From Parasedimentitalea marina (GTDB taxonomy: Bacteria; Pseudomonadota; Alphaproteobacteria; Rhodobacterales; Rhodobacteraceae): 64,000 nt of DNA. Positions within the stretch are counted from its first letter, which is position 1. The number at the start of each line of letters is the position of its first letter. The notes beneath the pieces were generated by a model. The model saw only the letters and a program-made list of their open reading frames with translations, searched no databases and was not told the DNA's origin. Location: positions 2,418,001 to 2,482,000 of the forward strand of contig NZ_CP033219.1 in NCBI RefSeq assembly GCF_004006175.1, in the 5' to 3' direction. The position numbers were made by a program, and so were the translations under genes. Of this stretch, positions 43,113 through 52,650 are shown in pieces.

Positions 43113-44507
43113 TTACATGTGGATCATGCGATCGAATGCATCCAACACGCTTTCATGCATCATTTCGCTCAACGTTGGGTGCGGGAACACCGTGTTGATC
43201 AGATCTTCCTCGGTGGTTTCCAACTGACGGCCAATCACATATCCTTGGATCAGTTCGGTCACCTCGGCGCCGACCATGTGCGCGCCCAGCAATTCACCGG
43301 TTTTGGCGTCGAACACCGTCTTGATCAAACCCTCAGGCTCACCCAGTGCGATCGCCTTGCCGTTGCCGATGAACGGGAAGCGGCCGACTTTGACGTCATA
43401 GCCCAGCTCTTTGGCCTTGGCCTCGGTATAACCGACACTGGCCACCTGCGGATGACAATAGGTGCAGCCCGCGATGCTTTCGGGTTTCACCGGGTGCGCG
43501 TGCTTGCCTGCGATCAGGTCAGCAACCATAACCCCTTCGTGCGAGGCCTTGTGCGCCAGCCACGGCGCGCCTGCGATATCACCGATGGCATAGAGCCCAT
43601 CAATACCGGTGCGGCAGAACTCATCTGTGATAACATGGGTCCGGTCAATCTTGACACCCAGACCTTCTAGCCCAAGCCCCTCAACATTGCCGACGATGCC
43701 CACAGCCGAGATCACAGTGTCAAAGTCCTGCGTCTCAACTTTGCCGCCCACTTCGATATGGGCAGTGACGGTGCCCTTGCCGCGGTCCAGCTGTTTAACC
43801 ATGGCTTTCTCCATGATCTTCATACCCTGTTTTTTGAACTGCTTGCGGGCAAAAACTGATATTTCAGCATCTTCCACCGGCAGCACCCGGTCCATCACTT
43901 CGACCACAGTCGTGTCAGCGCCCAATGTGTTGTAGAAGCTGGCAAATTCGATACCGATAGCGCCTGAACCGATAACCAGTAATTTCTTGGGCATCCTTGG
44001 CGGGTTCAAGGCGTGTTTATAGGTCCAGACCAGATCACCGTCCGCCTCTAGGCCGGGCAATTCACGGGCGCGCGCGCCAGTGGCCACAATGATATTCTTG
44101 GCCGTCAGCTCCTCGGTGCCCTTATCCGTTTTGACGCTGACCTTGCCCTTTGCCGGGATGGTCGCCGCGCCCATGATGACCGTGACCTTATTTTTCTTCA
44201 GCAAATGACCGATACCACCGGACAGCTGCTTGGCCACCCCGCGTGAGCGTTTCACAACAGCATCAATATCATAGTCGATATTGTCGGCTTTCAGCCCAAA
44301 TTCCTTGGCGCGGTGCATCAGGTGGAACACTTCCGAGCTGCGCAGCAAGGCCTTGGTTGGGATACAGCCCCAATTCAGACAGATACCGCCAAGGTGTTCG
44401 CGCTCGACGACTGCAACTTTCAGTCCCAGTTGCGCGCCACGGATGGCAGCGACATAGCCGCCCGGTCCGGCCCCGATAACGATCAGATCAAAGGATTTGG
44501 TAGCCAT
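43113..44507 (-). CDS. lpdA: Dihydrolipoamide dehydrogenase (E3)
   Basis: A 464-aa flavoprotein that reoxidises dihydrolipoyl groups in 2-oxoacid dehydrogenase complexes. It has the FAD motif IVIGAGPGGYVAAIRGAQLG, the redox disulfide GGICLNWGCIPTKAL (residues 39-53), an NAD motif VIGSGAIGIEFASFYNTLG, and the C-terminal catalytic VFPHPTLSEMMHES. It stands alone here, but an inverted repeat shared with the pdhA promoter lies upstream. It is therefore probably the E3 of pyruvate dehydrogenase. Flanked by its own terminator. Confidence 0.96.
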   Translation of the reverse strand: MATKSFDLIVIGAGPGGYVAAIRGAQLGLKVAVVEREHLGGICLNWGCIPTKALLRSSEVFHLMHRAKEFGLKADNIDYDIDAVVKRSRGVAKQLSGGIGHLLKKNKVTVIMGAATIPAKGKVSVKTDKGTEELTAKNIIVATGARARELPGLEADGDLVWTYKHALNPPRMPKKLLVIGSGAIGIEFASFYNTLGADTTVVEVMDRVLPVEDAEISVFARKQFKKQGMKIMEKAMVKQLDRGKGTVTAHIEVGGKVETQDFDTVISAVGIVGNVEGLGLEGLGVKIDRTHVITDEFCRTGIDGLYAIGDIAGAPWLAHKASHEGVMVADLIAGKHAHPVKPESIAGCTYCHPQVASVGYTEAKAKELGYDVKVGRFPFIGNGKAIALGEPEGLIKTVFDAKTGELLGAHMVGAEVTELIQGYVIGRQLETTEEDLINTVFPHPTLSEMMHESVLDAFDRMIHM

Positions 44508-44538
44508 TGTTATTCCCTCAGCACTGCGGTTTAAAAAC

Positions 44539-44556
44539 TAGTTCACCGTTAAACTA
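44539..44556 (-). promoter_or_regulatory. Candidate PDH operator upstream of lpdA
   Basis: An inverted repeat TAGTTCA-CCGT-TAAACTA (one mismatch between arms, 4-bp spacer) lies 31 bp before the lpdA start. The same half-site and spacer occur upstream of pdhA (60322-60347). The regulator is unknown. Confidence 0.55.
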
Positions 44557-44708
44557 TTTTTTTTCCGACTGCAATCATTCAGTGCCGCACGACGCCCGGC
44601 CCCTTTTTTTATCGTTCTCAATAGCATTTCTCAGCCGTTTCTGAAACCATGTGGGGAAAGTAACTTATTCATTTCCCGTCACGCGTATTCAAGCCAAAGG
44701 CCCCTGCC

Positions 44709-45107
44709 ATGAGACACACTATTCTGGACCTGCTGAAAGCAATGATCAATGCCACTCTGCTGTTGCTGGCACTCTGTCTGTATTTGGGGTGGATGCTGGT
44801 ATCTACGATCCAGGATGTCACTGGGGACGTCACCGAAGCCATAGCTCAGGTCACCCCCGTACAGGCCCGCATTCAAGATTTACAGTCAGAAGTAGCCGGT
44901 TTGCGGCGTGACATTACCAGCCGCCCGGAATTGGCCGTGTCCGGCCAATTGACCAAATTGGATCAACGTCTTGCATCACTGCAGCAAGAGATGGCCGGGA
45001 TACGGCAACTGCCCAGCGACATTATCCAGAACGCGGCACAGACGGCAGCAGCCGAACTGGTAGGGCCTATTAGCCGCCTCGCCAGTTGCCCGCTGCCGCC
45101 GTCTTAA
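44709..45107 (+). CDS. Small membrane-anchored coiled-coil protein, unknown
   Basis: A 132-aa protein with one N-terminal membrane helix (MINATLLLLALCLYLGWMLV, residues 12-31), then a helical region with heptad character (ARIQDLQSEVAGLRRDITSR; LDQRLASLQQEMAGIRQLP) and a short tail. It would be inner-membrane anchored with the coiled coil on one side. No family recognised. It stands alone between lpdA (divergent) and the DUF924 gene (convergent, 5-bp gap). Confidence 0.65.
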   Translation: MRHTILDLLKAMINATLLLLALCLYLGWMLVSTIQDVTGDVTEAIAQVTPVQARIQDLQSEVAGLRRDITSRPELAVSGQLTKLDQRLASLQQEMAGIRQLPSDIIQNAAQTAAAELVGPISRLASCPLPPS

Positions 45108-45112
45108 ATTTC

Positions 45113-45691
45113 TTAGCCCGAAGCCTGCAACTGGCGCACTGTTTCGCCGTAGCCGCCCGCCGTGACATAGTTCATTTCAGGTTCGGTGCTGCTGCGATCC
45201 AGCGCTTCATTGCGATACGGGAAGCGGCCAAACAACCGGATCACCTCGCGGTGAGCCCGCGCATGCAACATGTTAGACGGGCCTTCAACCGGCATCCGTT
45301 CCTTCATCAGGCGCACACAGCGATCCTGATCACACAGATTCTCAGAATGCATCAGCGGCAAATAGAAGAACTGCCGGGCCGGTTCGTCGATCTTTAGATC
45401 CCATTTCTTGCTGATTGCAGCCTTGGCTGCGGCCAATGCCCGCTTATCGCTGGCAAATGCGGTACCAGACCCCCGGAACATGTTGCGGGGAAACTGATCT
45501 GATAGAATAAGATATGCCAGCGCCCCGCTGGGATAGGTCAGCCACATGGAGAACTTGCCCTCACACAAGCCCTGCCATGACGCCTCAAACCGGTTTCTTA
45601 TCTCTGCGTCGAACGCCTCGTCCTGTATATACCAGCTCTTCGGTCCGGCTTCGTCGAGCCAGAACTCCAGAACCTCTTCGGGACCAACCAT
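45113..45691 (-). CDS. DUF924 family protein
   Basis: A 192-aa protein of the DUF924 family (TPR-like fold). Typical blocks are EEVLEFWLDEAGPKSWYIQD near the start, LAYLILSDQFPRNMFRGSGT near residue 60, FFYLPLMHSENLCDQDRCVR, and GRFPYRNEALDRSSTEPE near the end. Biochemical function is not known. It is a single gene. Confidence 0.9.
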   Translation of the reverse strand: MVGPEEVLEFWLDEAGPKSWYIQDEAFDAEIRNRFEASWQGLCEGKFSMWLTYPSGALAYLILSDQFPRNMFRGSGTAFASDKRALAAAKAAISKKWDLKIDEPARQFFYLPLMHSENLCDQDRCVRLMKERMPVEGPSNMLHARAHREVIRLFGRFPYRNEALDRSSTEPEMNYVTAGGYGETVRQLQASG

Positions 45692-45829
45692 GGGTCATAC
45701 TCCAAAATTTTACCTGCCTCTAACATCAGACGGTTTTACGCCCAACTTACAAGCCTCTTACGGTAACATTTTGCAACAGGTGTGTCCGTTTTGTGAAAGT
45801 CTTAGCAAGAATTAGGCTAATTTGCGCAA

Positions 45830-47104
45830 TTATCCTAATTCCTGCGCCGCATCCTGCTCTTCGAGCTCAGTTTCAATTGCATGTTCCTGCGCCAGCTCAA
45901 CCATAACTGGCGTACCGGTTGGCCACATCGGAGCAATGCTGCCCGTGTCTTCGACTGGAATCGCCGGACGCTGCGTGATGCGATAGCCGGCATACACCGC
46001 GAGCATAACCAACAAAACGGCCATGAAAATGAAAAATCCCGGTGGTCCGAACACTGCGTCGCCCATCAGCCACCCGGTGATCAGCGGGCCGGCGATGGCG
46101 CCCAGGCCGTTGATAAACACCAGCCCACCTGACGCCGCAGCCATATCATCATGGTCCAGATAGTCGTTGGTGTGGGCTATCAAAAGCGAATACAGCGGGT
46201 TTGCCAGGCCACCCACCAGAAACGCCGCCATCAGCAGCATCCAGAATTGCCCCCCGAACACCACTGCCAGGGCCGACCCACCGGCGGCAAATGCCGCGAC
46301 AAATAGCACCAGAATACGGCGATCCATTCGGTCGGACATCCATCCAATCGGATACTGGAGCAACAGCGCACCAATGTAGAACGTTGCCACAAAGGTTGAA
46401 ATTTCAAAAAGGGTCAGCCCAGCCTTGGCGCCGTAAACCGCGCTCATCCCAAATTGGGCCGAAAAGACGCCGCCCAACAGGAACATGCCAACACAGCCCA
46501 ACGGCGAGGCTTTCATCAACTGGCTCAGGCTCATGGGTTTTGCAGTGTCAAAAGCGGGCGTCGGTGAAATCGACAGTAAAATCGGCGCAAAGGACACCGA
46601 AATCAGCACCGAAGCCAGAACGAAGATTTCATAGCCAGCCGGATCGCCAATCAGCAACAGGCCCTGCGCCGAAACAATGCCGAACATTTGCACGATCATG
46701 TACAAAGACAGTGCTTTGCCACGGTTTTCGTTGTCGGCGGCGTTGTTCAGCCAGCTTTCTGCGGTGACATACACGCCGGAAAAGCAAAACCCAATCAACG
46801 CACGGCCCAGGCTCCAGGCGATCGGGTGGGTGAAAGCCGGGTACAGGATCATCACAGCTGAAATGAACGAGGCCAGGGCCGCAAACACCCGCACGTGCCC
46901 CACCCGCCGGATCAATTCTGGCGTCATGCGAGAGCCACCCAGGAAGCCAACGAAATAGGCCGACATCACAAAGGACATCTGCAAGGTTGAGAAACCCTCG
47001 ATTTCCCCCCGCACCCCCAGCAAGGTGCCCTGCAGGCCGTTCCCGACCATCAGCAAACCCATTCCCAGCAACAGCGCCCACGCGCTCGACAGAACCTGAA
47101 ACAT
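45830..47104 (-). CDS. MFS transporter (YcaD-like)
   Basis: A 424-aa MFS protein with about 12 helices. It begins FQVLSSAWALLLGMGLLMVG, has the loop MTPELIRRVGHVRVFAALAS after helix 2, a large hydrophobic second half, and an acidic C-terminal tail (EHAIETELEEQDAAQELG). The pattern fits the YcaD/MFS_1 group common in Rhodobacterales. Substrate unknown. Confidence 0.85.
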   Translation of the reverse strand: MFQVLSSAWALLLGMGLLMVGNGLQGTLLGVRGEIEGFSTLQMSFVMSAYFVGFLGGSRMTPELIRRVGHVRVFAALASFISAVMILYPAFTHPIAWSLGRALIGFCFSGVYVTAESWLNNAADNENRGKALSLYMIVQMFGIVSAQGLLLIGDPAGYEIFVLASVLISVSFAPILLSISPTPAFDTAKPMSLSQLMKASPLGCVGMFLLGGVFSAQFGMSAVYGAKAGLTLFEISTFVATFYIGALLLQYPIGWMSDRMDRRILVLFVAAFAAGGSALAVVFGGQFWMLLMAAFLVGGLANPLYSLLIAHTNDYLDHDDMAAASGGLVFINGLGAIAGPLITGWLMGDAVFGPPGFFIFMAVLLVMLAVYAGYRITQRPAIPVEDTGSIAPMWPTGTPVMVELAQEHAIETELEEQDAAQELG

Positions 47105-47221
47105 CCCCGATATTCCTTCTTATTTAGGGGCATCACCATCCGGCCTGCCCAAATATGGCATGACCTCTCAGTTTTGCTTTTGTCTCCGGGAATGAGTCAT
47201 GGGTCTGTTAGTTTTCCGTCA

Positions 47222-48268
47222 TCAAGGGATCAAAAGCGACGCATCGCCATAGGAAAAGAATCGATACTCAGCCGTGACTGCGTGATCATAGATCGCCCGT
47301 ACCCGTTGCTGCCCGATCAAGGCGGAAACCAGCATTAGCAGGGTCGATTTTGGCAAGTGGAAATTGGTCATCAGCGCGTCGGCCACATGGAACGTGAACC
47401 CCGGGTATATGAAGATATCCGTCTCCCCTTCCCATGAGGCGATTTCGCCGCCGCGCGCCGCACTTTCAATCAATCGCAGGGCCGTGGTGCCCACAGGGAT
47501 CACCCGCCCGCCTGCCGCTTTGGTTGCGGCGATTTCTGCAGCAGCCTGGTCGCTGACCCGTCCCCATTCTGCATGCATCTTATGGGTGGTTACATCTTCG
47601 ACCTTGACCGGCAGAAACGTGCCTGCCCCCACATGCAGCGTGACATGGGTAAATGCCACGCCCTTGGCTGCCAAACCTGCCAGCAGGGCCTCGTCAAAAT
47701 GCAGGCTGGCCGTTGGTGCCGCCACTGCACCTGAATTGCGCGCCCAAACCGTTTGATAATCCTGTTTATCCTGGGCATCAGCCGGGCGTTTTGCTGCGAT
47801 ATAGGGCGGCAAGGGCATCGCGCCCGCCAGCGCCAGGGCCGCATCAAAATCGTCGCCCGCAAGATTGAACCGCAATTGGCCCTGACCATCCTTAATGGCC
47901 TCTAATGTAGCGCTGAAACCGTCACCAAAGACAACATCCTCGCCGATCTTGATCTTCTTCAGCGGCTTCAGCAACGCGCTCCAGCAGCCATCCGCACACG
48001 GCTCCAGCAGCGTCACCTCGATCTTGGCGGCAACGGCCCCCTGGGCGCTGTTGCGGTGGCGCAGCCCGCTTAGGCGCGCCGGGATCACCTTGGTGTCATT
48101 CAACACCAGCCGGTCGCCGGGCTGCAGCCAGTTTACCAGATCGGTGACGGTGCCGTCATGCAGCACATCACCATTGGCCACCAGCAGCCGCGCCGAGCTG
48201 CGCGGGCTGGCAGGACGGGTCGCTATCAGATCATCGGGAAGATCAAAGTCAAAATCGCTGAGTTTCAT
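47222..48268 (-). CDS. queA: S-adenosylmethionine:tRNA ribosyltransferase-isomerase
   Basis: A 348-aa enzyme that adds the cyclopentenediol part (from SAM) to preQ1 in the tRNA wobble position, giving epoxyqueuosine. Blocks visible are [59 protein letters not shown] split by the usual Tyr, and [20 protein letters not shown], followed by [20 protein letters not shown]. Length matches. No other queuosine genes are adjacent. Confidence 0.96.
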   Translation of the reverse strand: MKLSDFDFDLPDDLIATRPASPRSSARLLVANGDVLHDGTVTDLVNWLQPGDRLVLNDTKVIPARLSGLRHRNSAQGAVAAKIEVTLLEPCADGCWSALLKPLKKIKIGEDVVFGDGFSATLEAIKDGQGQLRFNLAGDDFDAALALAGAMPLPPYIAAKRPADAQDKQDYQTVWARNSGAVAAPTASLHFDEALLAGLAAKGVAFTHVTLHVGAGTFLPVKVEDVTTHKMHAEWGRVSDQAAAEIAATKAAGGRVIPVGTTALRLIESAARGGEIASWEGETDIFIYPGFTFHVADALMTNFHLPKSTLLMLVSALIGQQRVRAIYDHAVTAEYRFFSYGDASLLIP

Positions 48269-48324
48269 GCCCGCGCTATAGGCGGTTCTGCGTCACTTGA
48301 CCATGCTTTGATTGGCAATCGCGT

Positions 48325-51300
48325 TTATCGCTCTTCGCTTCTTCGCTGGGCTGGTGTCAGCCCATCGGTGGGTTCCACCCGCGTCGGAGGAATGACCTCC
48401 TGCCCGGGAATGGTCGGTGCTTGCCCGCGAAAAATCTCGCGCAGCATCCCAGGCGCCAGTCCGGACAATGGATTCACTTTGACCTGTGGATCATCCGACG
48501 TGCCGCGAAGGGTAAAGGCAAATCCTATCAAACCTTCGCCCTTGCGAGTGAAAACCCGTCCAATGGCATTCAGCATATAGATCGGTGACAGCACGCCGCG
48601 CATGTTCATCACACCCGTCGCCAGATTGTAATTGCCATCCATCGACAGCCCAATCGATGGCCCCACAGCGCTGCTTTCATGCACCACCAGATAGCTGGGT
48701 CCAAGCCGAAACCGGGCCTCGACGCCAGTGAAGAGAATCCCTTGCCCAGCCAGTTCATCGATCAAGCCCACCAGGCTTATGGAATTGATCAGCGCAGCAA
48801 TCGCGGGCGCATTTTTGGCGCGGGTGTTTTTCACCTTGAGCCGACCATCATACTCACCTGGTTGACTGGTTGACGGCGTCAACGTCATATCCAGCTCACC
48901 CCCGCGACCATGGGACAGTGCCCCGGCCGAACGGAACACTCCACCAGCGTCATCCGACAATATGCGAGTCGCCACGCCGCCGTTTTTCGGAACCACCTGC
49001 CCCCGCACCACAGTCTGCCCATTCACGGCACCGCGGAACTGGCCGTTAAACCCACCCAGAGTTGAAAAATCACCGTTAAACCGATGCAGCGCGATGCTGT
49101 CGGTCACTTGCAGCCGGTCAAGTTTCAGGCTGATCGGTCCACTGCTTGCGCTGCCCGTTGCACCGCTTGAACTGCTGAAGGGCATTCTGCGCATGTCCAG
49201 CACTCCGCTTGACACAGTCACAGCAGGGGCAGCCTGCCCACGCCCCACCAGCTCTGCGGTTCCGCGCAGCCAATTGCCGACAGTCACCGCATTAAACCGC
49301 GCCCGGTCCAGCCCCCCACCGTCACGGATGCTGATAGATCCACTCGCAGACAGGCCCGGCGCGGTCAGCGTCAGCTGATCCACCTGTGCGGTGTCGCCCA
49401 ACTGAGCCGTCAGATCCAGGGCGCCAGTTGTCTTGGGGCCGATCGACCAGCCCAGCGATGGAATGCGCAGGCCCGCACCCGCGAGGTCGGATTGCAACCT
49501 CAGCACCGGCGGTTTGTCAGGCGCAAGTTCGACCGAAAATGCGCCTAGGGTCTGACCACTGATAGACCCTGCCGGAAGCCCCAGATGAAAGGTATCCACT
49601 GCGGATTGCGACAACTCGACCGTGCCCTCGACCCGACTTGTCTTAGGGGCCCCTTTGCCAAGCGCCATCCGCCAGGCAGCGCGAACCGGCACTCCGGAAA
49701 TCGCCCCATCACCTTGAATTTCAACGCCTTGATGATCGCCCGTCAGCGTCATCTGCTGGGCTGACAATTCGTAGCCAGGCACCAAGATCGTGCTGCTGAC
49801 TCCGTCAATTTGGCCCCGGTAGTGGTAGGATATCTCCTCAACCGGAACTTTCTCTTTCAATGGTAACGATAAGGTTCCGACGACACTCACCACCCCTTTG
49901 GCCAGATTCACAGGCAGATTGCTGTTTTTCAACACCGACAATGGTGGCCGGTTCAACAGGGACAACACCGCTGTAACAGGTCCCGAAGCCACCACCCGAG
50001 CGACCCCCGGCCCGCCGTTTTTAACCGACATATCCGGGATAATGAACGAAGTGCCCGCGGCATCGATCTCACCGCCCTGATCGGCCGTCACCGTGCCCTC
50101 GGTAGCCATCACCACCAAACGCTTGCCATAGATGCTAAACTGCCCAGCGGCATTGCGCAGCGGCGGCATGTTCTTTTGGAACTGTACCACCGCATCCTCA
50201 AACCCAAGATCGAGATATAAGAACGGTTTTTTACCATCCCGCCCCCGTAGGGCCAGGTTGATGTCACGCGCCGTGCCCTGCCATAGATTTTCACGCATCC
50301 ATTTTCGCGGTTTCGGCGGTGCCGCTTCGGGCCACAACTGCTTTATCCGCTCGGCCTCCACACGGTCCACCTGGCCGGTCAGATCGTAATCCCAACCCTC
50401 ATTCCCAGCTCGCAGGCCTCCGCTGAGCAGAATAGTGCTATCGCCATCCTGGACCAGCATTTCCCCCAAACGCAGCCGAAACGGGTTCAGCTCTAGCTTA
50501 AGGTCTGCGGTCACACCGGTCAGTTCCAGTGGCGCATCATACATGTCTTTTGGGTTCAGCCGAAGATCCGAGAACTTTAATTGCCCCACCAGATCGGTCA
50601 GCTTGCCATTTTCAACCCCGCTCAGATGGGCCTCTCCCACCATGGTTCCGGCCCCCCAACCACTGTTCACCGTCAACTCGTCAAAGCTAAGGACCTGAGT
50701 TTCCGGCACATAGGTCATGTAAAGACTGGCACCCTGGAACGGGATTGGCAGAGTTTGGTCGGTCGGTTGCAAAACACCATTGCCAATCAACAAGCTGGTC
50801 GAAAAAGGCAATATCACTCCGTCGCTGTCTATGCCGCCCCGCAACGATCCCGATATCGGCGCCCGCAGCACCTGCAACCAGCCAAGCGCCGGACTTTGCA
50901 ACGCAATATCCTCGCTGGCGACCTCACTGACCAGAACACCAAACTCAGCCGCTGGATCGCCAATCGCCGAGCGGTAATTGGCCTCAACCGTACTGGCATA
51001 ATCACGGCCACTGAGAACAGAAAAACCGCCAGAGATATCCAGGTCCTGCCCCTCACGGCTCAACCGCATATGGCCACCATCCAGGGTCCAGGCCCGCCCC
51101 TGCCTGGCGTCCTCATAGCGCAGGGTAAGGGCTTCAGTTTCAATTTCGACCAAAGCGGTCAAAGAGGGCTGTAGCAACAGGCTGTCAAACTGTTCGATCA
51201 ATTGCGGCACGCCCGCCGCCTGTCGCACTGGTGTCTCGTCACTGGACAGACTCAACGCCACGTCACCGCTTTTGTCCCGTCGCAAAGTGGCAAACACTCC

Positions 51301-51723
51301 GCTGATGCTAATCCGTTTTGGTTGCACCAGACCCGACAACAAAGGCCGCATTGCCAAAGAGACCTGCGCATCCGTCAATTGCGCCATCACCGTGCCGTCA
51401 GGCTTGCGCAAAATGACATCCCGCAATCCAACTCTGGGGCGCCAACCCTGATTAACCACCATGTATATCTGGCCGAACTCGATCTCCATCTCGCCCAGGT
51501 TTCGCTCTATCCGGGATTCAACCCGTTGGCGCAGCCAGTCAGGTGCATCGAATCGACGCCCAAGTCCAAAATAAATCACACCGGCCAGCACCCCACACAA
51601 GAGGGTTAACATCCACCCCGACAGGCGCAGCATCAGTCGACGCCGACGCCCCCTGACCCGTCCGGGACCGACATTCACATCCGCCGAGCCTAGGGGCTCT
51701 GCTTCTGGGCCAGGTATTTTCAC
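48325..51723 (-). CDS. AsmA/YhdP-like lipid-transport protein (DUF3971)
   Basis: A very large protein of about 1130 residues with one N-terminal membrane helix (MLTLLCGVLAGVIYFGLG) and a long beta-rich periplasmic body ending in an AsmA-like C-terminal region (IYMLNAIGRVFTRKGEGLIG). This fits the AsmA/YhdP/TamB superfamily of proteins bridging the inner and outer membranes to move lipids. The open frame reaches 51786, only 23 bp from the divergent bcp start, so a later start such as GTG 51723 is more likely; the exact start is uncertain. Confidence 0.82.
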   Translation of the reverse strand: MKIPGPEAEPLGSADVNVGPGRVRGRRRRLMLRLSGWMLTLLCGVLAGVIYFGLGRRFDAPDWLRQRVESRIERNLGEMEIEFGQIYMVVNQGWRPRVGLRDVILRKPDGTVMAQLTDAQVSLAMRPLLSGLVQPKRISISGVFATLRRDKSGDVALSLSSDETPVRQAAGVPQLIEQFDSLLLQPSLTALVEIETEALTLRYEDARQGRAWTLDGGHMRLSREGQDLDISGGFSVLSGRDYASTVEANYRSAIGDPAAEFGVLVSEVASEDIALQSPALGWLQVLRAPISGSLRGGIDSDGVILPFSTSLLIGNGVLQPTDQTLPIPFQGASLYMTYVPETQVLSFDELTVNSGWGAGTMVGEAHLSGVENGKLTDLVGQLKFSDLRLNPKDMYDAPLELTGVTADLKLELNPFRLRLGEMLVQDGDSTILLSGGLRAGNEGWDYDLTGQVDRVEAERIKQLWPEAAPPKPRKWMRENLWQGTARDINLALRGRDGKKPFLYLDLGFEDAVVQFQKNMPPLRNAAGQFSIYGKRLVVMATEGTVTADQGGEIDAAGTSFIIPDMSVKNGGPGVARVVASGPVTAVLSLLNRPPLSVLKNSNLPVNLAKGVVSVVGTLSLPLKEKVPVEEISYHYRGQIDGVSSTILVPGYELSAQQMTLTGDHQGVEIQGDGAISGVPVRAAWRMALGKGAPKTSRVEGTVELSQSAVDTFHLGLPAGSISGQTLGAFSVELAPDKPPVLRLQSDLAGAGLRIPSLGWSIGPKTTGALDLTAQLGDTAQVDQLTLTAPGLSASGSISIRDGGGLDRARFNAVTVGNWLRGTAELVGRGQAAPAVTVSSGVLDMRRMPFSSSSGATGSASSGPISLKLDRLQVTDSIALHRFNGDFSTLGGFNGQFRGAVNGQTVVRGQVVPKNGGVATRILSDDAGGVFRSAGALSHGRGGELDMTLTPSTSQPGEYDGRLKVKNTRAKNAPAIAALINSISLVGLIDELAGQGILFTGVEARFRLGPSYLVVHESSAVGPSIGLSMDGNYNLATGVMNMRGVLSPIYMLNAIGRVFTRKGEGLIGFAFTLRGTSDDPQVKVNPLSGLAPGMLREIFRGQAPTIPGQEVIPPTRVEPTDGLTPAQRRSEER

Positions 51724-51809
51724 AGCACGCGTAATCTGTGTTTTTCCTTTGCCTGTGGCGACTGTTCTGTGGCAGCCAGCCTCCACAGAGTTTCATGGAG
51801 ACGTTAATA

Positions 51810-52274
51810 ATGCTCAACACCTCAGACCCGGCCCCGGATTTCACACTGCCCCAAGCGGGAGACGGCGGAAACGTTTCCCTAACGGAGCTGCGAGGCAAAG
51901 CCTTTGTGCTGTTTTTCTATCCCCGGGATAATACGCCGGGCTGCACCAAGGAATCCATCGGATTTTCCAGTCAGTTGCAGGCTTTCGCCGAGGCAGGGGT
52001 ACAGGTGTTCGGGATCTCAAAGGACAGCCTCAGGAAACATGACAATTTCATCGCAAAACACCAGTTGACCACGCCCCTACTATCCGATGCCGACGGCACC
52101 ATGTGCGAAGACTACGGAACCTGGAAAGAAAAGACGCTCTACGGCAAGAAACACTGGGGCATCGAACGGTCTACCTTTTTGATCGATGCCGAGGGGCGCA
52201 TTGCCCATATTTGGCGAAAGGTCAAAGTCGATGGCCATGTAGAAGAGGTTCTCACCGCCGCACAAGCGCTTTGA
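51810..52274 (+). CDS. bcp: Thioredoxin-dependent thiol peroxidase (Bcp/PrxQ)
   Basis: A 154-aa peroxiredoxin that reduces peroxides. The peroxidatic Cys45 is in FFYPRDNTPGCTKESIGF. The position five residues later, where E. coli Bcp has its resolving Cys, is Ile, so this is a 1-Cys type or uses another thiol (a Cys is present in GTMCEDYG). The rest follows the family: FGISKDSLRKHDNFIAKHQL and GIERSTFLIDAEGRIAHIWR. The ATG at 51810, with GGAG nine bases before, is preferred to an ATG at 51795. Confidence 0.92.
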   Translation: MLNTSDPAPDFTLPQAGDGGNVSLTELRGKAFVLFFYPRDNTPGCTKESIGFSSQLQAFAEAGVQVFGISKDSLRKHDNFIAKHQLTTPLLSDADGTMCEDYGTWKEKTLYGKKHWGIERSTFLIDAEGRIAHIWRKVKVDGHVEEVLTAAQAL

Positions 52275-52286
52275 TCCGTCCCAACC

Positions 52287-52429
52287 GCGCCGCGCCCTAG
52301 CGCGGCGCCACGCCCAAGTCCGCCAAGGTTCAGCGCAGCTGATCCTGCGGACGCGGGAGCTCCCGCCCGTCGCTGGGCTTTGACAAAGCCCGCTCCCGTT
52401 GGGCCGGGCGCCGCGCTAAAGCGCGGCGC
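52287..52429. repeat. GC-rich cluster of four palindromes
   Basis: Between bcp and the DUF455 gene lie four perfect palindromes in 143 bp: 52287-52308 (9-bp stem, CCTA loop), 52353-52366 (14-nt), 52375-52391 (8-bp stem, 1-nt centre) and 52408-52429 (10-bp stem). The two outer hairpins share the arm GCGCCGCGC. The first may end bcp transcription. Together they look like a REP/BIME-type intergenic element. The remainder up to 52650 shows nothing else. Confidence 0.7.
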
Positions 52430-52650
52430 GGCTGTGGCTGGATTTAATGTCCGACCCAGACCACTCGCCGGTCCAGTATTCGATGAAGACTATTGTCTGT
52501 CAGTAATGTTGACGCCCACCAGAAAATCAAACAGACCGCCAATCACCGCCAAAATTTCGCTGGTAACCCTATTAAATATGGAGACAGCCGGGAACTGGCG
52601 TTGTATCCGACTGACAGCCCTAAACTCACACAAAAGATAATTAGAAGCTC

